A stretch of 64,000 nt of DNA from Rotaria socialis (GCA_905331475.1 CAJNYU010003455.1:62001-126000); one strand, 5' to 3'; shown: positions 37,023 to 51,358, counted from the stretch's first letter. Made by a program: numbers and translations. The notes: generated by a model not told the origin, from the sequence alone.

Positions 37023-40000
37023 ATGATGAGTCGTAGTATTGTTTTTTTCGGTAAGTTTTTAAAGTTAATATAACAAAAACTGTATTTTCTGAATTTTGCT
37101 TTCTATTCAGTTATCCTTATCATCCTTCATATTGTTCATAGCCAAGAACAATTTATTCAAACAGGTATTGATTCCATCATGTTCTTCAAAGAAACAACTT
37201 GTTAATCAATTTAGGGAGTCGTATTCAATCATCGTCATCATTATGTAGTATCCATCGGCAAGGCTTCGGTCAATTAGAATATGTCGAGTTAACAGCTTCG
37301 TCGATAAATATTCAATTTACAAATATATTTTCTAATTTACAATGTTCCACAATTCACGTCTCAGCAACGATAACAAATACACTTACAAATGAAATTGAAC
37401 AAAAATTTGAAGTAGAAAAAACAACAAACATGTTTGATTAAGTTTTCATATTTGTTATTTGCATTATATAGGATATTCAAACAAATAATTTCTATACGGA
37501 TCGATTACTTTCAAATCATGACTATTCAGTAATAATAAAAGTTTCTGATGAAAAATCTCTACGTATTTTGCCCACATATATTTTTCAAACACTTGAACTA
37601 TCTAATCGAAAAAGTAAAAAAGAAAAGAAACCATTGATTTTCATAGGCGAACTTTTCTGGCTTTTTTCCATTTTAGCTGTAACTCTATCAAATGATGATC
37701 TTTTAACAGTTGAACAAATTGAATCTTTTATTTTCCCTCATACACATATGTATATTGTTACATTACCTTCACATGTCCGTCGAACAGCTATTCTCGGAAA
37801 TATAACTCTTTCATATACAATAGATCGTAAGTCTTGGAAAAAAAAACACACGACTTCATTGTTGTCTTTTGTATTAAATAATTGTTTTTATGTGTATAGA
37901 AAAACAAAACAAATATCATCATATTGTCAAACCGTTAGATAATAATGTTATTTCTCGTATCGGTCGAATAGCAAGCAAAACAATAGCTTTCTCTATTGAA
38001 TTACCAAATGAAAACAATACTTCTATTGAATATTCAACTTCTATTCAATTATTTTATTCCAACGATCGAAGACAATCAATTATTGATCATCCAGTTATGA
38101 TAAAATATCCTCAACCAATTACTGTCGATTTTCTAACCTTATCAACTCGATCAATGCGTGTATTCATAAATCATTTATGTTTATCTTATATTGAAGTTAA
38201 AGCTATTGTTTACAATGATTTAGTTAGTATACTCCTTGTCTCTTTTCTTTGGCTTTTCAAATGTTTTAGCTTCATGTTTTTATTTTTAGAAAGCTGTCTC
38301 TCGTGGCCAATGTGATATAAATAAAAAAGATACGTCGCTTTCTGATATAACCAAGGGCAAATGTTCGATTGTATTTGATAAGCTTCAACCTGAGGAAAAC
38401 TATACATTATCAGTACGGGCTACATGTCCAATTACAACATCATCATCGTTATCATTTGTTTTTCATGATCAAGCTCGACTTTATCCATTTCAAACATCAA
38501 GTGGCTTACCAGATGATTCTCCTTTGGTATTATCGTTCTATAACAATAATAGAACATTAACATGGACAGATCCATCAACGAATATGTCTTATCTTGGTCC
38601 GGATTATTATTATGAATTATTTACCAAGTAAGTCAATGTTCTGTTTTTGTTTCTGTCTTGTTCTTCGTTCAAAAGCTTTGCAGAATTATTATCGATTCAT
38701 ATCATAGAGGAATCTCATGAAAGCTTCTATTGATAGTTAAGAGAACATCTCAAATTAATTTATAATTCATATCCACCAAACATGCATTCGTCGTTATGTA
38801 AGACAGGATATGTTTTTTAGAGAGAGATTATTGACCTATATCGAAAAGTAAGGGGATCCTTCTGGCAATAATTTTATATATCTTCAATTTCATGCCATCA
38901 TATATTACATGTATATAATTGAAAAAACAAAACCCAAAAACGAAAATTTATATATAGAGATATAAACGATTATTAACGTAATGTATATGTAGAAACTAAT
39001 GAAGTGACGTTTATAATCTATAAAAACAAAATCTTAACGTATTTTCGATGCCTTTTTCCTTTTATGATAACAAGACGTATTAATAACAGTATGTCCCGGT
39101 ATATTGAGAAAAGGCCACGGATACTTATTGTCCTTTACAGTATTCTATCATTTGTGAGAAAGCGAGTTAGAGGACCTTGATATTCTCTATAGATTTTATT
39201 TTCGTTTAGATCAAATGATAATTGGACATTAATCTATCGAGGAAATAATACACAATATCAATTAAAACAAACATTGTTAGAACAAACTAATTTAACTTTT
39301 CGACTTTACGTTGGTAATCAATATGGACGACAAGAAACACATTATTCACAATTGGATGTTCGTGTTGATCGTGAGTTTTATTTAAATAAGTAAATTCTTC
39401 CTTAACAGCTCTTTTTTTGTATTCAGCTATTTATCATTCAACTTCAAATAATCAAATAGTGATTATTACGATTTTAATTTCAATTTTATTTCTTATACTT
39501 TTTGGCTTTATATTTTTTGCGTGCTACCGTAAGTGAATAGATCTCGGTTCTTTTCAAATTCATCCTATCTGTTTTGATTTTAGTGCGTAGTAAAAAACTT
39601 TATGGAAAATTAAAAAAAAAGTATGGTCAAAATGGCGATATATCTGATAAAGAATTAGATCATCTAAGATCATTAACATTTGGTAATACATTAAAAGATA
39701 ATGTACTTTATACATGGAAGTAAGCGATATTTCTGGAAAAAAAATATATAAAATTTTGAATTAAACATGTTTTTAGTCATACACCAACTAGTGTTGACAT
39801 AAAAAAATTACCTAAAATTGAACGAGCTATGATTAAACTTGATCGTTTAATAGGCAAAGGAGCATTTGGTTTGTTTAATCTCAATTTTTACAAAATTTTC
39901 TTAATATAAAAAATCTTAAATATTTTAGGCGAAGTTTATGCTGGATTAATGACGAATAATCAATCGGTCGCAATTAAAGTAAGAATTCAGTAGTATTCGA

Positions 40001-41711
40001 TTTAAATATATAGTCATCTTTCGTTTTTGTTTTTGTTTTTGTTATAGACATTACATAGTTCAGCATCTTCAGCACAACGTGTTGATTTTCTTAAAGAAGC
40101 TATTATAATGAATCAATTTAATCATGAACATATAATACATTTATTGGGCGTTTGCTTTCATAATGATTATCAACCACAATTTTTGGTTATTGAATTAATG
40201 AAACAAGGAGATTTACAAAACTATTTGCGACGTTCGAGACCATCAAAAGATAATGATCAATGTCAATTGTCATATGATGATTGTCTTGATATAGCAAGGC
40301 AAATAGCTGACGGTGCTTGTTATCTTGAACAACATTCATATGTTCATAGGTAAAAAAATGAATCTTGAGAAGAAAATTTTATTTTTTGGGTATTTTTTTT
40401 AGAGATTTAGCAGCTCGAAATTGTCTCGTGTCATCAAAAGATATCAATGATGGAAAAGTTCTTGTAAAAATTGGTGATTTTGGTTTAGCCCGAATGTTAA
40501 GTCAACAAGATTATTATAGAAAAACAGGTGAAGCTCTTTTACCGGTACGATGGATGGCACCAGAATCATTACTTGATGCCATATTTACTTCTAACTCGGA
40601 TATTTGGTATGTGTAGTTTAGCGAAAAATCAAAACAAAATAATCTTAAATTCTAGGTCATTTGGTATTGTTCTCTGGGAAATTATAACACTAGGTCATGT
40701 ACCATATTCGCCGATGAGTAACCAACAAGTTATTTCATTAATTACAACAACACGCGGCACATTAGAAAAACCTATTCAATGTACACAGGCTTTGTAAGTA
40801 TGCAAATAAAAAACATGTATCAGACTTATTAGATAAAGGCATGATGAATTCTATTGTATTACTAATGGCGAGCACGTTTTTTCAATATTGTCATATTTGA
40901 CTATAGCATGAGCAACCAAATAAGAACGGGTGATTCTTTCATCACAAAGCTCCTATTCCCTCATGTGTCATGTGTCCTTGATTAGTAAACTGGTGGCAAC
41001 GGTTACACCAAAATTTGGTGAATAGCAGATTATTTATAGGCACAAATTGAACTTAATAAATTCAATAGAAGATGTATAGGTCATGATAAACTAATGTTTG
41101 CGCATGCAGATTTCAAATGTCTTACTCGATATATGTAATTGAATTTTTTTCGAACAAAATCTTTCGTATAAATCAGAGGCAGATTTAAGAAAGAAAAAAA
41201 TCATAAATTGTTTTTTCTTTCCTCGATGAAATTTATGTCATACACGCGAAAGAACTCGATTGTCTGATTCGTGACAAAAAATTGTTTTGATGATACGCAG
41301 CTGCTTCTAGTTCTATATAGCTACAATATGTCTAATAATATGCTTGTTTTCGAATAGATTTGAACTCATGCTATCATGTTGGCAATATATACCTGAAGAT
41401 CGTATTAATTTTTCGGATCTTCATTCTCATTTGAATGAAATAATAATGGATGAAAATAAGGAACAACCATCAATATGGTTTTCGAATGAAGCATCATCAA
41501 CAACGGTAAAAATCAACGAAACATTAACTTTTATTTATTGAAATATAAATTTTATCTTCTTAAGGCTCGTAATGTTCTCGATTGTGTATTAAGTCATATA
41601 GAACCGCCAACATCAATATCATTTGAAGGTTCAGATAATGGTGAATGTCGTTCATCAACATCGGGCTGTTTTTCATCGATGACAGAAAGTACTTCACCAT
41701 CAAACCAGCAT

Positions 41712-41744
<33 letters not shown>

Positions 41745-41846
41745 AAAGAAATGATTCCATCTTATCAATTACGTTTAATTGATGATACAACGAGTAATGA
41801 CTTTGCCGATGACGATGATCACAGTGACATTGTACGTTCTTTCTAA
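37023..41846 (+). CDS. ROS1/sevenless-like receptor tyrosine kinase with short ectodomain
   Basis: Seventeen exons sum to 948 codons plus stop: 37023-37050, 37111-37164, 37215-37411, 37472-37613, 37677-37826, 37900-38222, 38290-38627, 39210-39370, 39427-39528, 39584-39719, 39777-39868, 39929-39978, 40048-40349, 40403-40606, 40656-40793, 41358-41505 and 41565-41846. The signal peptide is [20 protein letters not shown]. The ectodomain is about 450 residues with fibronectin-III-like parts ([16 protein letters not shown]) and N-glycosylation sites. The membrane span is near residues 473-495. Kinase hallmarks are GKGAFGEVY, VAIK, the HRDLAARN motif (about 690), [28 protein letters not shown] and [13 protein letters not shown]. 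The activation loop and CLVSSKD most resemble ROS1/sevenless. All catalytic residues are present, so it should be active. The tail has a ten-His run (about 41714-41743) and Asp/Ser-rich sequence. ROS1's long array of beta-propellers is absent. ALK/LTK is the main alternative. Confidence 0.86.
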
Positions 41847-43582
41847 TAAATAAACCAATAAATGCGATTTTTTTCCTTCTTTTCTTTTGTATGTATTATC
41901 GTGTGTTTGTTTTTTCTTGTTCTTTTCGTCTTTGAAATTTCAGTTGTAACTTAGTTTTTGTTGTTTGGTTTTTCACTTAACATGAATCTCATACGATCAT
42001 TAAATATGAATCAATTTTGGAAAGCATAGAATATTCAAGATCATTCGATATAGATTTTGCCATTAATAGAATTTGGCTGATTCATCAATTCAAGCTTTAT
42101 TACCTTACTAATACTTAAAACATCAGCTCTTATGTGTAGTAATGCATGCAATTGAAGACTAGATAGTCAAGAGTTGAGCATCTCGTTCTTTTCTCATCAA
42201 AAAAGATTAGTCCTATATATCTAAGTGATATATATATATCATTGTTTGCCATTTCCATTAAACCAAGAAATTATGTCTTGCGTAGACTTATGCTTTTAGC
42301 GGTCGACGACCAAAGAATAAATAAGCCGACAAAAAGAACGGCTCAATCGAAGAAACTGTCATGTCAGACGGATGATCATATCTCATTTCAGGAACATGAT
42401 GGGCTGCGTAATCTTGTGACTTATATGAAGATGAAATGAACGGAAGGGCGCCAAGAAGAATACAAAAACAAAATCCACATGCTTTTATGATTGTATCTGT
42501 CTAGTTACGAACTACTTTTCTATGGCAATAGGTTGTTCAAGAACAAAAAGTATCGTGTATTTTACGAAAGCTGATCATAGTTATTGATTAGAATTTTTAT
42601 ATAAAGCTGAAATTCGTTCTTTGTTATATGCTCTTAATAGAGTTAAGATTATTATAGGCTTTTGATACTTATTCATTTTCTCAATAGTACTATGATTCTT
42701 GTTTACTACGTAAAGATTTATATTTGATTAAGAAAGAAAAAAAGACTCAATTACATTAGAAAATCGACTATTAAAAAGAATAAGAATCAGTGAATCTTAA
42801 ATAGGCCTCTTTTCTAATGCACTGTGATCAAAACGATTAACGTTTCTATAGTTCTATTTAACATAATCGTTTTTGATTGAGTATGGACAAGTTTTAATTG
42901 GAGACTGACCCTACACACAAAGTCACTAACATTTGCAGTTCTCTTCTTGTATGTTACTCCTCCTTCTTTTTGTGTTTCTTCTCTTTTCCCTGAATATGCT
43001 ATTCGCACAGCGCGAACAAGAAATACACCGAATGAATACAAGTTATAGTACGAAGTCATAGAGAGGGGAACACAGCTCTCACACGCAATTTTTTCTTTTA
43101 TTCTGTAAAGCATTTTCTTTTCTCCAGCAACATCTTTTTTTCTCATACGGACAAAAAAACGCATTAGAACGATGGTAAACTACAAGGAGTAATAACGTGG
43201 TGGTGGTGTTGGTAGTACTACTACTACATGCATACGTGTCAGTCGTATTCTTAGGTAATAGATGTTTCGCATCCAATTAATAATGCGAATAAAAAAATAT
43301 CCGCGAGTAGCATTTTTCATTTTTTTCTTCTTTTTTGATATTTCATTAAGAAGAGTAAAATAATATTTATTCGACTCTCGTCAAATGTTATGTATCAGTG
43401 TCATCTAACATAAAAGAATACATTCTTTGTCACCGATTTTCATAGAAATTTGAGTGGATACTCAACATAGAGTGTTATGTAGTACGCAATAGCACGTAGC
43501 ATTTTTTTAAATCTATTGTATACTATTTTAGATGATTCTTTTTCAATAAGAAATCAACCGTAGCTAATAAAGAAATAATATA
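41847..43582. other. Intergenic, kinase to innexin
   Basis: An AATAAA lies within 10 nt of the kinase stop. The rest holds only weak open frames on either strand without family features. It should contain the promoter for innexin exon 1a. Confidence 0.5.
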
Positions 43583-43869
43583 ATGGTCGATGTACTCTAC
43601 ATAATAACGTTTGTCCCAACAGTACTTCTATCAACACTGCGATCTGACGATGATGGATTCGATAAAATGAATTATAAATATACAGTCGCTTTACTTATTC
43701 TTTTCTCAACAATAACAGCAACAAAACAGTTTGATGATGATCGTATTGAATGTTGGAGTCGAGCAAATTATATTAAACCGTATGTTGATTATACAAATCA
43801 AATATGCTATATTTCATCAACCTATTATGTTGATAGAAATAAAACAATACCAACAAATATTCAAGATCG
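43583..43869 (+). CDS. Innexin first exon, upstream copy (1a)
   Basis: 95 codons plus two nucleotides from ATG to a GTAAGA donor. It encodes an innexin N-terminus: DDDGFDKMNYKYTV, a first membrane span, and the first extracellular loop with its Cys pair (CWSRANY and ICYISSTYY). It ends in phase 2, the same phase as the downstream copy (48905-49200), so it could splice in frame to innexin exon 2 at 49311 and give a 489-residue isoform. The intron would be 5.4 kb. No other continuation was found nearby. Alternatives: a stranded exon of a broken tandem duplicate. The intact frame and good donor favour use. Confidence 0.7.
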
Positions 43870-46800
43870 GTAAGACACTTTGAAATGACAGGACAGATGT
43901 TGATAACACTATTAATTGTATCCGAGACATACCTCATCGAGAGAATACAATAAGGTCAATCAATGTTAAAATATCAAGTTCGCTCGTCTTGATTTTACAT
44001 AATAAAATAAATTTTTCATTGTACATATTGACAAGAGCTCAGGGTCATCGAAAGAAAAATGTTTTTCTTTTCTGTAGATTTCTATTGAGTTGCGAATAAG
44101 AAATAGTAATGTTCTCAAACAGAGTGATTTCCCACAGCAGTCTTTGAGTAGCCTATTCATTCGATGAAAAGTCTTGAATACTTTTAATCATATGTAAATA
44201 TACATTCACAATTAAAGCAATGCAAAAACATCAGCTGCAAACCGACTCCTAAATAGCTATTGGGACTAAAGAAAAACAAATGTGTTTTCGTAGTTCCCGG
44301 GGTATAATTATAAGAAAAACAGAATTTCTTACCAATAAATATAATATAATGATCGGTACAACTGTTCAGGTTCTATCCTAGGCTCAAATTAAACGAATAA
44401 GTTGTTGATTATGTTCCTTGAGACCGACAAGAAAGTCTATTTTAGAATGTTATAGACACTAAGTTTTCAAGAGCACTTTCATATGAAGAATGCCTAACAA
44501 GAATGATTCTTTCAAACCAATTATTGAGCAAGCCAGTTATATTTTAGTAGATGCAAGAACCGTCTGTGTCTCTTAATATATTGAGATTCATATTATAAAT
44601 AGTGAGAAAAATAAGCCTTGAGAGACATGCTATGCTAATGACCCAAAAACTGATAATTCATAAGATTCTGGATTAGACATTTCAGAAAATTCCTACAGTG
44701 ACACAATCAACAAATTTTACTTTTGTTTTAATTTAATACTCAGATAGAGCACGAAGAACGTTCACCAATATTAATTTTTTCATGCACTAGGTAGACATTT
44801 CATTATCATAGAATCCAACGTCAACGGTGACAAAAATATGTTTTCGTAGCTAGTTTTCTTTTTTTACAAGCTATATGAAAAAAACTTGACTTCTCACTGA
44901 GTTTTGTGTATGGTTTTAGTAGTTAGCATAATTTTGTCTACAAATAAATTTATTTCAGGGGTTCTCGTGAGATTAATAGGCTGCAAAAATAGTATTCTGC
45001 AATGCAATTAAGTATTTTCTAATTGAAAAATTGGAATCAGAATGAAGTTTCGTATATCATACAAATTGAAATAATAGAATTCAAAAAAAAAGACTTTTAT
45101 CAATGAACATGAAGGCCGTTTTTTCATAGATTAAGTTACAATCACTGCAATAAAAGTTTCATCCTAATTACGAAACATAAGCAGTTTTTAAAAATATCGC
45201 AGCCAAAAATTGACCTTATCCATGTTTGTCCGATATTCGATAACTACGAAAATGCCAGACGTATGGTTAGTTCTATGTTAGATTCTAATTGGACCGATAA
45301 ATGTACAAAGGATGCATTCAATTGATTTCTACGATAATAGCGCCATACGTGATATTCGTATTATTGAAATGGAAAGTTGATATAGCTCTTGTTAAATAAT
45401 CTGAATAGGTTATTGATAAAAATGAACTATTTTTATTTGTTTCATTATTTCGAATCACACTTACAACTATTGAATATGCGCTAATTCAATATTTTTTTAT
45501 CGAAAGATAATGAATTGAATATAGACATAGACATTATCGCGATGTTATCAGATTCACAAATGACATAGGAATGTATCCATCATAAATATGATAAACATGT
45601 TATGGTAATAACCTTTCGTTTTAATTAGTTATTTATTGTTAATTATTCTCGCCCTTCCATTTGATCTGTTAATTTCCGTTTTCTTTTCAGAAATGTTTCA
45701 GCAACGATGTTGCTTTCGTCCTACTATTTGATTAAGTTTTCCAACATCTATCTATAAGCATCGACATACACGTATTTTGCTTCTAGACTTAGACTAAAAA
45801 TATGAAAGCGGGACGAAGGTAAAATCGTTGCCGAAACATTACTGACAATAAAACTAAAAGATTAAAGACAAGAAATTAAACATAACTAATAAAAACACAT
45901 AATGATATTGCTCTTAATTGAAAAATTGAAAAAAAAATATTAGACATCGAATACAGTGAAAAACATTCTACCAGTTGTTCATATTAATTTTATAAACTAT
46001 TTCACGTAAAGAAAAGGAATTTCTTGATAAAAACTTTCTCACACTATTGTTTTTATATTTCTCATATGAACCTACTTTTCGTGAGCAATAAAAAACTAAA
46101 CTTCAATAGCGCAATCGAAATTTTAATTTTTAGCGCTTTCATAAAAGTAGGAGATGCACAGAGAACATATTTTGAAAATCATCTTAGAATTCCTTCAGAA
46201 TCGCAATGGATCATATTCTTCGGCATAACCCAGAAACTTCTTTGCTAATGGAATATCACGGATTCACATCCCATACATCAAATCAGTCTTGCTGCCAAAT
46301 ATATTGAAAATCTCTAATTACATATATCGCATCAAAGCTGAAGTACAAGATTACGTTTTGAATAAGAAAAATGTTTTTGAAATTCAAAAGGAAATTCCCA
46401 AAAAGATAAAATAAGTTGTTGGCAATGCATGCAATCGTGTATCAACGACCGAAAGAAGCAGTGCTTATATAATAGATCTAACTATCGGAAGACACACGAT
46501 GAATTAGAATGGCTTACGGAGTGATCGCTTTTATCGAAACATTATAATAGACAAGTGGCATCGTCGATACGGTACTATACAAGAATGAATCACGAAGAAG
46601 CTAGCTATCAGCTAAAACAGCAATGAATTATATATATATACATCTGTCTTCTATAGTCAAGAAGATGAGAGGTTTACGCATATAGATATTTACATTTTAG
46701 CAATGTAACGAAGAACCAACCGACTATCTTTTTATGTATGAAAGCTATGATTGTTTATTTTACTTTAGCCCTAAATGATTTTTCTTTTGAGTTAGTAATA

Positions 46801-48904
46801 GATTTTTGTGAATATGGTTAGGTTTCATTACTTATATACTCGCTTCATATAAATCAGTGCTCGAAAAGTAATTTGATAAAATGCTTTCCTTATGTTTCTG
46901 CATGTTTAAGAAGCGCTCAGAAATTTCAAGATTCGAAGTCACCATCACTTTTCTGAAGTTTCTCATTTGCAAACATTGAAAAGGGAAATTTTCTAAAATA
47001 GGCAAATGTAACTTGAATGAATTTCAACTAACTAGAAATGATTGAAACCAGCGATAAATAAGATGATAACTATAAAAAAATAAAAAAGATAATGTTTCTC
47101 AATAAACGATTAGAGTAATGATTAGTTAATTCAACAGCATTGGTGTCTACTGTGAATATTTTGGTAACTGAGATATAATGTTAGCCGAAGCAGTCACTCG
47201 ATTTCGACTTACATTACAATTTAGAAAGTTAATTCGTGTACTGCTGAATGACTGCTCTCAGATGTTTGATTTTTGCATTACTTTCTTACGAATAATAGCG
47301 TCATAAATTCTATAGGAAAAGAACGGTAACATAGAGTGTGCAATGGAAGAGATTAGCGATCAATTTTTCTTGGTCTAAACTTGAACTTAATGTTTCTGCT
47401 TAGTATCGATTCAAAATACCTTAATCTACAGTTCTACATCAGTTGTAAACTAATATTTTTAACTTTTTCTCGCGTACTTTGAAAAGCTGAAAAGTGATTA
47501 AACACTTTATAAAATGACTTTGCAATCATCGTTATTTATTTCCTTCCTTCTTTAACTCCGTTTTTTTATCGCTTCAGTTCTCCTGTGAATTACTACATCC
47601 AACGCATACTAAATAGATACAAAAAAATGAGTGTCTTAAGAACATTGTTCTTCAATATATTTATTTTTGTACAAGCTTATTTTCAGTTTCGTCGGAAAAT
47701 CGCAGTTTAGAAAGAAATGGATAAATGCAGTAAAATCGAAGATCTAGGAAAATATCTACGTTTCAGTGTAAATGTTAATTGAACAAGAAATATCTTTTAG
47801 AAATTAAGACTTCAATTTTCTACTACTTTAAACAAACACTAAAAGCATAACTAATACTTTGGTTATTCTCCTTAGTGATCTCAAACGAATCGGTTGTTTT
47901 TTCTCCGTCTTTTGACACTCAAACGAAAAGAAGTTTTACAATTTTATATACTATTATGTATTGAAAATCTTGCAAAGGTGTACGAGTATTTGATTTATTT
48001 TTGTACATAGTCTAATAAAGAACTAGATTGTATTCTATGAAAAAACTAATTTACACGTTCTATTGATGATAATAATTAAGCTTTACCCAAATCTTGAAAA
48101 GTTTCTTTTTATTGTATAATTACTTAACGAAATCGTTGATAGGCTTCTCTAAGTGTGTAATAAACTATTCTACGCTGGAAATAAAATCTAAAAATTTTTG
48201 ATTTATAATCATGCAACGAGAAATTCTTTTTTCTCTCTATCTCTAATATTTTTCTAACTAGCACTATAATTAACAATCAAATCTCTATAAAAAAAAAAAA
48301 AGAAAAGAAAAGGACTCTTTTCGATGAATCAATAGACACAAGCGATCAAATTTAACTGCGAACAATGAATATTCAGTATCAATGTTGTATTGATATTGAC
48401 GAATATTTAATTTGATATCTATAGGAAATAAAAAAATCCTCAAATGCCATTAAGACTACATTGATGGTGAAAATCGTTGCTATTTAATTTGTAAACTTAA
48501 ACATTCTAGCGAGCATGTGTCGTCTAGTTGTCACCAGATGAACACACACAAAAAGACATTTTTAGGCACGTTCATCTATAGAATATGATGTGTTCTTACT
48601 GTTGCTGTTGCTTAACTATTTCATAAAACTTGTCCTTGGAATGTTTGTTAGTAGGCATCATTTTCTCTTTATCTTTCCTATGACACTTTTCTCAGGTCCC
48701 AATTGATCAATTCTTTGCAATGTGCCATATAGATGCTAACATATATGTTGTCGATGGATAAAATTCATCAATTTAAGAGTAACAGAGCAGAAAACAAGTT
48801 CCATCTGGTGCATTTTCTTACATGTTTCATTACTTGTTCACTGCTGAATATTATCTTCGTCGTATTATCATCATAAGGAAAGTTTTGAGATTATAAAAAG
48901 AACA
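43870..48904. other. 5-kb AT-rich interval between innexin first exons
   Basis: No domain-bearing frame or splice-consistent exon was found. It contains one small TIR element (45687-45845) and an AT run near 46630. It is either a long intron of the innexin gene or intergenic DNA, depending on whether exon 1a is used. Confidence 0.5.
45687..45845. mobile_element. 159-bp MITE-like inverted repeat
   Basis: The left arm begins TCAG(A)AATGTTTC and contains AATGTTTCAGCAACGAT. The right arm, reverse complemented, begins TCAG(T)AATGTTTC and contains AATGTTTCGGCAACGAT. Both arms end at CTTCGTCC / CTTTCGTCC. Arms about 34 bp, spacer about 90 bp. No ORF. Confidence 0.7.
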
Positions 48905-51312
48905 ATGGAGCATTTTATATACATCTTTTCATTTCTTTTGACATTTGTCGTTCACCATCGACCATCGGACGATGACTTTTTTGATCGTATGAATAGGAAA
49001 TATACTGTTTATGGATTATTTATACTCTCTGTTATATCAGGCTCTCTCTTAACAGCTGATGATATGTCATCGTTAATATCATGTTGGAATCGAGCTAATT
49101 ATCGTGATGCTTATATTAATTATACGAACTATTTTTGTTTTATCATGAGCACATACAGGTTAGACCAGAATGAAACAATACCAAGTACAATGCACGACAG
49201 GTTATTTGACACGCTTTTTTTCCTCTTCCGAAAGAATAGATATGAATAAATTTGATGAAATTAAAAGAAAACAAAATGATTATGCGGTGGTTATGTTTAT
49301 GCTTTTATAGGAAAAGTCGTGTATTGAACTATTATCAATGGACGCCATTTATTATTTTATTAATGGCATTATTCTTTTATTTGCCACGTTTATTTTGGCG
49401 TTCATTAAGTGTTCGCTCAGGTATTGATCTTCTTGATTTAGTTGAAGCAGCTGGTGAAACAAAAACACTGAATGACTTTGATGATCGCGATCAATTAATA
49501 AAATATATTGTTGATACTATTGATATGTATGTTGATGATGCACGTCGACAAACCAATGCAGAAAATCGACGAACATCATTATTCAAAAAGCTTTTCCAAT
49601 TAATTTGCTTTATGACCGGAAAATTTTTAGGCAATTATTTTATTACACTCTATATATTTATTAAGTAAGTTGAAAAGTTTCGACCGAGGTTTTTGCTCTG
49701 GAAAGAAAAATTACTGTTTTCTGCCTTTTGTATTTAATAGGATGTACTATATAGTGAATGTTTTGTTACAAATATGGTTACTGAGTCTTTTTCTTGGTAC
49801 AAATTTTTTAAAATTTGGTTTTGAAAGTGTTAAATTATTTCGATATGGTCTTAATCAACCAGAATCAAAATATTTTCCTAGAGAAACATTCTGTGATTTT
49901 CATGTACGGGAGCCACTACGCGGTGGGGAACCATTACAAAGAATTACCGTTCAATGTGTTTTAACTGTGAATCTATTCAATCAGGTATTAAACAAAAATT
50001 TCACACATAGATTTTCTTTTTATTATTGAATAATTATTAAATCAGCTCCTTAATACAATCGTTAATCAATTTTCAATGAGAAAAAAGCACTTTAGAATAA
50101 TGACTTCGAATCGAGACGATTCTTCTTCTCCAATTTTTCTTGTGTTTAATAACTTCTGTTTTCAACAAAATTCGAAAACAAATCATCGGTCCCGTCCCAA
50201 ATCCGGTTGACTCTATCAAAAATCTTCTAAACAATATTGTCTCTAACTCAACCCCTGTATCTAGATAATATCCGCAAAACGGAAGTATGATATGCATCTT
50301 TGTTTGGGAGCTTACTAATATTTTATATTGAAGGGATGACTAGAATGTGACGATGTGTCGCATTCTCTACATTTTTTTCTCTGCCGATCAATGTAGAAAG
50401 AAAAAAATACAAATCTTTGAAATTGTGCATAAAATTCAAGCCAGAGGAGTGATAAAGAAATTCTTCTAGTTTTTTCCCAATTGCTCCTCTGTGGACTTAC
50501 TCTAGAAATGATCTTTCTTAAAAATTTCAAGAAGCAAGCATCTTTCTTATGCTCTCAAATTATTTATTGTTCAACATAATTGTTGAAACAAAATAAGCAA
50601 CGCGTCAAAAACTGTACAATCCTCTAAATTAAAGTTTACCGTGTCCCATCCCTTGTATGAGTTATTAGTATAGAACAATATTGTAGAATTCATATACAGA
50701 GAAATCTTAATTATAATTTTATTCTAGCAAATATTCACATTATTATGGATTTGGTATGTCTTTATCTTGATGTGTAACATATATGCGTTTATTTTATGGT
50801 GTGTACGTATTGGCTCATCTAGTCTACAATATAATTTTATACATTCTCGTCTTGCACGTACATCTCGATCAGAAATTCCACGTTTTCGTTTTGACTTTAA
50901 ACACGCTACACGTGGCGTTGGCGATCATGTACAGACCACACTTGTTGATGCTTTTTTACATTACTATTTAGAATCCGACGGATATTTTTTCATACGTATA
51001 TTATCTGCAAATTCATCAGATTTTATCGTACAAGAAATAGTAGAACAGTTATGGGCCGTGTATGTGATTAAATATGGCGAACAACATGCTAAAGAGGCAG
51101 AGGATGCTTATTTTGAATTTCGAAAAGATCCAAATGTTTTGGCTACTATTCGTCAAAACCCATTGCATTCATCGTCAAATTCTGATACGAATCATGAGAA
51201 AATATATTCAAAATATAACTATGCAAAAGACTATTCACATATTGGTATTGGATTATTAGGAGCAAGTAGTGTCTTAGAACCAATAAACCGTGAACAAAAC
51301 GAACAAGTCTAG
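48905..51312 (+). CDS. Innexin gap-junction/hemichannel subunit
   Basis: Exons 48905-49200 (1b), 49311-49664, 49741-49984 and 50728-51312 give 492 residues. Innexins are four-span channel subunits forming invertebrate gap junctions and hemichannels. Visible features: N-terminus with DDDFFDRMNRKYTV; first extracellular loop cysteines in SCWNRANY and YFCFIMSTY; second span followed by NYYQWTPFIILLMALFFYLP; third span around YYIVNVLLQIWLLSLFLG; second loop FPRETFCDFHVR and VQCVLTVNLFNQ; fourth span; and cytoplasmic DGYFFIRILSAN. Each loop shows two cysteines, as expected. The first donor (GTTATT) is weak compared with exon 1a's. The last intron is 743 nt. The C-terminal tail is charged and unrecognised. 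Confidence 0.93.
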
Positions 51313-51358
51313 TAATCATGTTTTATTTTGAATTATTTTCGGATAAATAATTATGCAA

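Noticed and set aside
41560..41790. Poly-Asp frame on the minus strand
   Set aside because: Shadow of the His codon run in the kinase tail exon.
42814..43276. Minus-strand frames upstream of innexin exon 1a
   Set aside because: No domain, no splice-consistent partner, and low-complexity Thr and Lys/Arg runs.
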